Made by a program: the position numbers and the translations under genes. Of a DNA stretch of 10,613 nucleotides, positions 5,275-10,613 are shown one piece after another. The stretch comes from UMGS1279 sp045577495 (GTDB taxonomy: Bacteria > Bacillota > Clostridia > Oscillospirales > Acutalibacteraceae): positions 1 through 10,613 of the forward strand of contig JAZNIK010000013.1 in assembly GCA_045577495.1 (NCBI GenBank), in the 5' to 3' direction. The notes beneath the pieces were generated by a model, which did not search any database, was not told where the DNA came from, and was given only the letters and a program-made list of their open reading frames with translations. How positions within the stretch are numbered: position 1 is the first letter of the stretch; every line of letters starts with the position of its first letter.

Positions 5275-6135
5275 ATGGAATATATTTTTGTTACGGGTAT
5301 GTCGGGCGCAGGAAAATCCAATGCCGCAAATGCCCTTGAGGACTTGGGCTTTTATTGTGTTGATAATATTCCTCCTATGCTAATTCCTTCCTTTGTTGAT
5401 TTGGCAAAAAAAGGCGAACTTAATATTTCTAAAATCGCAATCGTTACTGACTCCAGAGGAGGACAGGCATTTACTAATATAAATAAAGTTTTTGATTCGC
5501 TTGAAAAAAGCGGTATCAATATTAAAATTTTATTTTTAGATGCATCGGATACCGAACTTATTCGTAGATATAGCGAAACAAGACGTAAGCATCCATTATG
5601 TGATGATTATGATTTATCTATTGCTGAGGCGGTAGAAAAGGAACGTGAAATGCTCCAAAATGTTCGCGCAAGGGCAAACTATGTAATCGACACAACCAAT
5701 CTAAAAACAGGTCAACTTAAAAAGCAACTTGCGAGTCTCTTTTTAGGTGAGGGGGATAGTAGCCTTAAAATATCCTGTATGTCTTTTGGCTTTAAATATG
5801 GACCCGCAACCGAAAGCAATCTTGTGTTTGACGTTCGTTGTTTGCCAAACCCCTATTATGTTGATGAACTTCGAGCTTTAACAGGTCTGGATAGGCAGGT
5901 TTCAGAATATGTTATGCAGTTTGAAGCATCAAAAGAATATGCAAAACGAATGCTTGATTTGGTAGAGTATAGCGTTCCGCTTTATAGAGATGAGGGTAAA
6001 AGCCAGCTTATAATTGCGGTTGGTTGTACGGGCGGTAAGCATCGTTCTGTTACATTGGCAGAATTAATATATAAGCGCTTATCCGAGCATGGTTATAATG
6101 TTAGTGTGAATCATAGAGATATAGAAAAAAGATAA
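5275..6135 (+). CDS. rapZ: RapZ/YvcJ family nucleotide-binding protein (RNase adapter homologue)
   Basis: The product is 286 aa, the normal length for the family. In E. coli, RapZ senses glucosamine-6-phosphate and delivers the GlmZ small RNA to RNase E, controlling glmS. In B. subtilis, YvcJ binds and hydrolyses nucleotides and has been linked to competence, and the RNA role is not established in Firmicutes. Motifs are the Walker A GMSGAGKS (8-15), a Walker B-like ILFLDAS (85-91), the RYSETRRKHPL segment (98-108), DVRCLPNPYYVDELRALTGLD (186-206, in two halves) and GCTGGKHRSV (250-259) in the C-terminal domain. The start is supported by AAGGGA shortly before ATG. The gap to whiA is only 15 nt. 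The yvcK gene that usually lies between them is missing. Confidence 0.96.
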   Translation: MEYIFVTGMSGAGKSNAANALEDLGFYCVDNIPPMLIPSFVDLAKKGELNISKIAIVTDSRGGQAFTNINKVFDSLEKSGINIKILFLDASDTELIRRYSETRRKHPLCDDYDLSIAEAVEKEREMLQNVRARANYVIDTTNLKTGQLKKQLASLFLGEGDSSLKISCMSFGFKYGPATESNLVFDVRCLPNPYYVDELRALTGLDRQVSEYVMQFEASKEYAKRMLDLVEYSVPLYRDEGKSQLIIAVGCTGGKHRSVTLAELIYKRLSEHGYNVSVNHRDIEKR

Positions 6136-6150
6136 AGAGGGGATATTCAT

Positions 6151-7047
6151 ATGTCTTTTACCTCTGATATAAAAAGTGAACTTTGTAAAATCAAAACGCC
6201 TACCTGCTGTAAAATTTCGGAATGTTACGGTATTTTACTGTTTGGTCGGGCGTTTTCTAATGATGCAATAAGCCTTGCAACAGAGAATGAAGAGGTTGTT
6301 GACAGGCTTACAATGTTGCTTAGACAATGCTACTCAGTGCAACCAACAATATCAGGTGGAGGCGGAAAACGGGATTTTTTTGTAGTATCGGTGCCTGAAA
6401 AAAGTCAAAGAGAAGCAATACTTACTTCGCTTGGCTATTATGGTTTTCAACTGGGTGATAATATAATAAAGCACCAAAATATTGAGGACGACTGTTGCAA
6501 AACCTCATTTATACGCGGCGCGTTTTTGGCGTGTGGCGCGGTGAGTAATCCCAAAAAGGACTATCATGCAGAATTTCCAATTTATAAGGACAAGCTTGCC
6601 AATGAATTTTACGAGCTCTTATGCGATGTTGGTTTGTCACCAAAAATTACAAATCGCGGAAAAAATAAAATAATATATTTTAAAGAAAGTGAAAATATTG
6701 AGGACCTTTTAACCACAATTCAGGCGGTTAATCATACCCTTGAGCTTGCAGGTATTAAGGTCTATAAGGATATTAGCAATCACACAAACCGCCTTAGCAA
6801 CTGTGAGATGGCTAATCTTTCAAAGACGGTTAATGCGGCAGTTGCTCAAATGCAGGCGATTGAAGCTTTAAGAAAAAAAGGTGAGTTTGAAAAACTTTCT
6901 AATGAGCTTAAGGCGGCGGCCGAGCTTAGAGAAAAAAATCCCGAGGATTCTTTGAGTGAGCTTTGCAATAAGGCAAATGGCGTGGTAACAAAATCGGGAC
7001 TGAATCATAGATTAAATCGACTTATACAAATATCAAAAAATCTTTAG
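6151..7047 (+). CDS. whiA: DNA-binding protein WhiA
   Basis: WhiA combines a degenerate LAGLIDADG homing-endonuclease fold, with no nuclease activity, and a C-terminal helix-turn-helix. In Streptomyces it is a sporulation-division transcription factor. In B. subtilis it affects cell division and chromosome segregation. The 298-aa product shows the N-terminal segment FTSDIKSEL (3-11), the LAGLIDADG-derived FIRGAFLACGAVSNP (120-134), the hallmark NRLSNCEMANLSKT (213-226), and an HTH region DSLSELCNKANGVVTKSGLNHR (266-287, in two halves). An Ala/Lys/Glu-rich helix links these (about 227-262). It is slightly shorter than many homologues but no domain is missing. The start has GAGGGG about 8 nt upstream. 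It lies between rapZ (15 nt) and dnaE (20 nt), consistent with one transcript. Confidence 0.97.
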   Translation: MSFTSDIKSELCKIKTPTCCKISECYGILLFGRAFSNDAISLATENEEVVDRLTMLLRQCYSVQPTISGGGGKRDFFVVSVPEKSQREAILTSLGYYGFQLGDNIIKHQNIEDDCCKTSFIRGAFLACGAVSNPKKDYHAEFPIYKDKLANEFYELLCDVGLSPKITNRGKNKIIYFKESENIEDLLTTIQAVNHTLELAGIKVYKDISNHTNRLSNCEMANLSKTVNAAVAQMQAIEALRKKGEFEKLSNELKAAAELREKNPEDSLSELCNKANGVVTKSGLNHRLNRLIQISKNL

Positions 7048-7067
7048 CTTTGGGGTGAAAAGATATT

Positions 7068-10000
7068 ATGGATTTTGTTCATTTGCATCTTCATACTGAA
7101 TATAGTCTGCTCGACGGCGCTTGCCGAATCGACAAGCTTTTTGATGCAGTAAAGGCGGCAGGGCAAAATTCCGTAGCCATTACCGACCATGGTGTAATGT
7201 ATGGTGTAATGGAGTTTTACAAAAAAGCAAAAGCGGCAGGAATAAAGCCGATTATCGGTTGCGAGGTGTATATTGCCCCGAATTCACGCTTTGAAAAGAA
7301 AAAAGTAAGTGACCAAAGCTATAATCATTTTATTCTTCTTTGTAAAAATGAGATTGGTTATAAAAATCTCATAAAAATGTGCTCTTTAGCCTTTACAGAA
7401 GGCTTTTATACCCGTCCCAGAATAGATAAAGAATTGTTAGAATCGCATCACGAGGGGCTTATAGGTTTATCTGCTTGTTTGGCGGGAGAAATTCCGACCG
7501 CCCTTTTATATGGCGATTATGAAAAAGCAAAAAACACCGCGCTTTATTTTGAAAAACTTTTTGGTAAAGACAATTTTTATTTAGAACTGCAAAACCACGG
7601 CATCAAAGAGCAGATAATCGTAAATAACGGACTTAAAAAAATCTCTAACGAAACAGGCATAGGTTTGGTTTGCACAAATGATGTGCATTATATTCAAAAG
7701 CAAGATTATAGTATGCAAAATGTTTTACTTGCGATTGGTACGGGCAAAAAACTCGGCGATGATGATTTAATGTCTTTTGAAACAGAAGAATTTTATCTTA
7801 AATCAACCGAGCAAATGCAAGATTTATTCAAAGACACTCCCGAGGCTTTAACAAATACTGTAAAGATTGCAGAGCGTTGTAATTTGGAATTTGAGTTCCA
7901 TAAATTAAAGCTTCCCGTTTTTGATATTGGTGATAAAAACCATACCGAATATTTAAAAGAGATGAGCTATAAGGGGCTTAAACGCCATTATGGTGATAAT
8001 CCACCTGATAGTGTGATTGAACGATTAGAGTATGAACTCTCGGTAATTGATAAAATGGGCTTTGTTGATTACTTTTTAATCGTTCAGGATTATGTAACCT
8101 TTGCTAAATCAAGGGGTATTCCCGTTGGTCCCGGTAGAGGCTCTGGCGCGGGTAGTTTGGTGGCATTCTGTGTTGGAATAACAGGAATCGACCCAATTAA
8201 ATATGGTCTGTTGTTTGAAAGATTTTTAAATCCCGAAAGGGTTTCTATGCCGGATTTTGATATTGACTTTTGCTATGTAAGACGGCAAGAGGTTATTGAC
8301 TATGTAATAGAAAAATACGGTGTTGACCACGTTGCTCAAATTGTAACCTTTGGTACAATGGCGGCACGTGCGGCTGTTCGTGATGTTGGTAGGGTTATGG
8401 GACTTCCATATAATACTTGCGACAGAGTAGCAAAGCTTATACCTGCCGAGCTTGGTATGACTATTGAAAAGGCAATGGCATCATCTGCCGACCTTAGAAC
8501 CCTTTATGAAACCGACTCTCAAACAAAAGAACTTATAGATATGTCTAAAAAAATTGAGGGTATGCCTCGCCACGCATCTACTCACGCGGCGGGTGTTGTT
8601 ATAGCAGATAAGGTGGTTAGTGATTATGTTCCTCTTGCCCTTAACGATGAGGCGGTTGTAACACAGTTTACAATGACCGAACTTGAAGAGTTAGGACTAC
8701 TTAAGATGGACTTTTTAGGGCTCAGAAACCTTACTGTTATTGCAGATGCCGAAAAAATGATAAGGCAGAAAGAACCTAATTTTTATGCAAATGATATTCC
8801 ATTTGATGATAAAAAAACAATTAAAATGATGGCAGATGGATTTACTGAGGGCGTTTTTCAGTTTGAATCAGAGGGCATGAAAAATGTACTTCGTTCCTTT
8901 GGACCTGAGAATTTAGAGGATTTAACAGCGATTCTATCCCTTTATAGACCAGGTCCCAGAAAATCTATACCCACCTATATTTATAATAGGCACAATCCTC
9001 AAAAGATTGCATATAAAACAGAACTTTTAAAACCTATTTTGGATATAACTTACGGATGTATTGTATATCAGGAACAGGTTATGCAAATATTTAGAAGCCT
9101 TGCGGGTTATTCACTTGGTCGCGCAGATATTGTGCGTCGCGCTATGTCTAAAAAGAAGCACGATGTTATGAAAAAAGAACGCCAAGCCTTTTTGTATGGT
9201 GATAGGGCAGAGGACGGCACCATACTTTGCGAGGGTGCGATTGCTCGCGGTGTTCCAAAGGATATAGCCGAAGAAATCTATGATGATGTTGCGCTTTTTA
9301 GTTCGTACGCTTTTAACAAATCACACGCGGCGGCATATACTGTTGTAGCCTACCAAACGGCATATTTAAAATGTCATTACCCAAAGGAGTATATGTCGGC
9401 GCTACTTTCCAGCATACTGGCGTTTGGCGGTAAGGTTACACAGTATAGTAATGAGTGCTCTCGCTTGGGTATTGATATTTTACCACCCGATGTTAATGAA
9501 AGTGAGCTTTCCTTTACAGTTTCGGGTAATAACATAAGGTTTGGATTACTTGCAATTAAAAATTTAGGCGCAGGTATTATAAACAAAATGATAGAATTAA
9601 GAAAAGCGGCACCATTTACATCGGTGTATGACTTTTGTAGCCGTATGCAAGGCAGAGATTTTAATCGCCGTGCATTTGAGGGGCTTATTAAAAGCGGTGC
9701 CTTAGATTCATTGGGTGCAAATCGTAGACAAATGCTTCAAGCGGTGGATTCTATAATGAATGCAGCAGAACAAGAGGCAACTCGCAATTTGGGTGGTCAA
9801 ACCTCACTCTTTGATACCTTTGATGATGAGGATAATAGTATTGATTATTCCTATCTTTTGCCCGATGTCAGCGAAATGCCATTAAGGGAATTATTAGCTC
9901 TTGAAAAGGAAGCAACAGGTCTTTATTTATCAGGGCATCCTCTAAAGGAATATGACTCTGCGGCAAGAATACTAAAAACCGCAAAAACAACCGATATTTT

Positions 10001-10514
10001 AGAACACGAAATAAATGATGGAGAAAAAGTTTCGCTTATTGCGCTTGTAAATGAGGTTAAAACCAAAACCACAAAAAAGGGCGATTTAATGGCATTTATT
10101 TCGGTTGAGGATAAGTACGATTCTATTAATGTAACGATTTTTCCAAAGGTTTATAATGAAAATCGCGCTATTATTGCGGTGGGTAAAATTGTACTGATAA
10201 GAGGTAGAGTTACCGAGATGGATGATAGACCAAGCGAAATTGTTTGTGACAGTATAGAGTCTGCCGAAACCTTAAAAAACATATCGGGTGTGGATTATAC
10301 TAAGCTTTATATAAGAATACCAACATATAATCTCCAGCAATTAAATACAATAAATTCCCTTTTGGATGATACCGGCGCAGAGGTTATAATATATTGTGAG
10401 GATTCTAAAAAAAGACTTAAAGCCAAAAAATTTGCTAATTTTAAAGTAAAAGATACAAAATGGCAAAAATTATGTGAAATTTTCGGAGAAAATAATATAA
10501 AAGTTGTTGAATAA
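7068..10514 (+). CDS. dnaE: DNA polymerase III alpha subunit, DnaE type
   Basis: DnaE is a C-family replicative DNA polymerase. In Firmicutes it works with PolC, extending RNA primers at the fork. The 1148-aa product has an N-terminal PHP domain (about 3-210) with HLHLHTEYSLLDGA (5-18). The palm has GPGRGSGAGS (354-363) and the catalytic PDFDID (395-400; Asp 396 and 398), and the third Asp is at 548 in KMDFLGLR. Fingers and clamp-side motifs include MPRHASTHAAGVVI (499-512) and SYAFNKSHAAAY (746-757). A helix-hairpin-helix lies near 826-846. A likely beta-clamp motif QTSLF is at 911-915, followed by an OB fold (about 985-1062). No exonuclease insertion is present, which separates it from PolC. 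It starts at ATG 7068 with a GGGGTGA site. pfkA follows, as is common in Firmicutes. Confidence 0.97.
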   Translation: MDFVHLHLHTEYSLLDGACRIDKLFDAVKAAGQNSVAITDHGVMYGVMEFYKKAKAAGIKPIIGCEVYIAPNSRFEKKKVSDQSYNHFILLCKNEIGYKNLIKMCSLAFTEGFYTRPRIDKELLESHHEGLIGLSACLAGEIPTALLYGDYEKAKNTALYFEKLFGKDNFYLELQNHGIKEQIIVNNGLKKISNETGIGLVCTNDVHYIQKQDYSMQNVLLAIGTGKKLGDDDLMSFETEEFYLKSTEQMQDLFKDTPEALTNTVKIAERCNLEFEFHKLKLPVFDIGDKNHTEYLKEMSYKGLKRHYGDNPPDSVIERLEYELSVIDKMGFVDYFLIVQDYVTFAKSRGIPVGPGRGSGAGSLVAFCVGITGIDPIKYGLLFERFLNPERVSMPDFDIDFCYVRRQEVIDYVIEKYGVDHVAQIVTFGTMAARAAVRDVGRVMGLPYNTCDRVAKLIPAELGMTIEKAMASSADLRTLYETDSQTKELIDMSKKIEGMPRHASTHAAGVVIADKVVSDYVPLALNDEAVVTQFTMTELEELGLLKMDFLGLRNLTVIADAEKMIRQKEPNFYANDIPFDDKKTIKMMADGFTEGVFQFESEGMKNVLRSFGPENLEDLTAILSLYRPGPRKSIPTYIYNRHNPQKIAYKTELLKPILDITYGCIVYQEQVMQIFRSLAGYSLGRADIVRRAMSKKKHDVMKKERQAFLYGDRAEDGTILCEGAIARGVPKDIAEEIYDDVALFSSYAFNKSHAAAYTVVAYQTAYLKCHYPKEYMSALLSSILAFGGKVTQYSNECSRLGIDILPPDVNESELSFTVSGNNIRFGLLAIKNLGAGIINKMIELRKAAPFTSVYDFCSRMQGRDFNRRAFEGLIKSGALDSLGANRRQMLQAVDSIMNAAEQEATRNLGGQTSLFDTFDDEDNSIDYSYLLPDVSEMPLRELLALEKEATGLYLSGHPLKEYDSAARILKTAKTTDILEHEINDGEKVSLIALVNEVKTKTTKKGDLMAFISVEDKYDSINVTIFPKVYNENRAIIAVGKIVLIRGRVTEMDDRPSEIVCDSIESAETLKNISGVDYTKLYIRIPTYNLQQLNTINSLLDDTGAEVIIYCEDSKKRLKAKKFANFKVKDTKWQKLCEIFGENNIKVVE

Positions 10515-10535
10515 TAAAAAAAAGTGTGATAAAAT
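10507..10535 (+). promoter_or_regulatory. Probable promoter of pfkA, overlapping the end of dnaE
   Basis: TTGAAT (10507-10512) and TAAAAT (10530-10535) are 17 nt apart, with TG at 10527-10528 giving an extended -10. The -35 box covers the last codons and the first base of the stop of dnaE. Transcription would start near 10542, about 34 nt before the pfkA ATG. There is no terminator between dnaE and pfkA, so readthrough from the operon remains possible. An 11-bp direct repeat lies across the start site. Confidence 0.6.
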
Positions 10536-10553
10536 GTTTTGGAAAATGTTTTG
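10531..10553 (+). repeat. Tandem direct repeat at the predicted pfkA transcription start
   Basis: AAAATGTTTTG occurs at 10531-10541 and again at 10543-10553, a 12-nt period. It overlaps the -10 box and the start site, where a repressor or activator could bind. It could equally be chance in AT-rich DNA. Confidence 0.5.
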
Positions 10554-10575
10554 TAGTTTCAGGGGGAATTTTTAA

Positions 10576-10613
10576 ATGAAAACTATTGGTGTATTAACAA
10601 GTGGCGGTGACGC
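10576..10613 (+). CDS. pfkA: 6-phosphofructokinase, first 12 codons only (cut by the window edge)
   Basis: Only the N-terminus is present: MKTIGVLTSGGD, with an incomplete next codon that begins GC. This is the start of ATP-dependent phosphofructokinase, whose family begins M-K-x-I-G-V-L-T-S-G-G-D-A-P-G and uses the glycine-rich turn to bind ATP. The enzyme makes fructose-1,6-bisphosphate in glycolysis. AGGGGGA lies about 9 nt before ATG. The position after dnaE matches many Firmicutes, which supports the call despite the short piece. Variants that use pyrophosphate cannot be excluded because the distinguishing residues lie outside the window. Confidence 0.88.
   Translation, partial: MKTIGVLTSGGD

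Noticed and set aside
6499..6570. Active LAGLIDADG homing endonuclease or intein signal in whiA
   Set aside because: The LAGLIDADG-like fold is an intrinsic, degenerate part of every WhiA, and the catalytic acidic pattern is not kept.
1..10613. CRISPR array, tRNA or rRNA gene, phage or toxin-antitoxin module
   Set aside because: I saw no regularly spaced repeats, no tRNA cloverleaf, no rRNA blocks and no phage or toxin families. The plus-strand cluster is made of ordinary core genes.

Overview
The window looks like chromosomal core sequence from a low-GC Gram-positive bacterium, most likely a Clostridia member near the Oscillospiraceae/Ruminococcaceae. HPr kinase/phosphorylase, WhiA, RapZ and a DnaE next to pfkA form a Firmicutes gene set. 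The DNA is AT-rich, with strong AGGAGG-like ribosome binding sites and TTGNNN-17-TATAAT promoters. The left edge carries a fibronectin type III domain of the style common in clostridial surface proteins. Taxonomy below class level is an inference.

Layout. Bases 1-251 are the 3' end of a secreted or surface FN3 protein, closed by a strong terminator (255-285). Bases 286-735 hold no intact gene. They contain an imperfect inverted repeat (300-369), a frameshifted minus-strand remnant of a LuxR-type helix-turn-helix regulator (428-656), and the terminator (695-727) of the next minus-strand gene. Two minus-strand genes follow: an 87-aa protein of unknown function (736-999) with its own consensus promoter, and ychF (1066-2160), whose promoter lies in the divergent region 2161-2358.

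From 2359 rightwards is a tight plus-strand cluster with gaps of 15-32 nt: hprK, a ROK-family sugar kinase, murB, rapZ, whiA and dnaE. The first codons of pfkA (10576 onward) follow after a 61-nt gap that contains its own likely promoter.

How the genes fit together. HprK sets the phosphorylation state of HPr, and in known members it responds to glycolytic intermediates such as fructose-1,6-bisphosphate. The ROK kinase (likely glucokinase) and PfkA are the steps leading to that metabolite. MurB makes UDP-MurNAc for peptidoglycan. RapZ relatives control amino-sugar supply in enterobacteria, and WhiA links to cell division. DnaE copies DNA. The cluster therefore places carbon-state sensing, upper glycolysis, wall precursor supply, division and replication side by side. 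The yvcK gene that commonly sits between rapZ and whiA is absent here.

I see no convincing new multi-gene system. The best points for follow-up are the decayed LuxR regulator, the orphan 87-aa protein, the missing yvcK, the kinase inside the hprK operon and the complete PHP metal site in DnaE.
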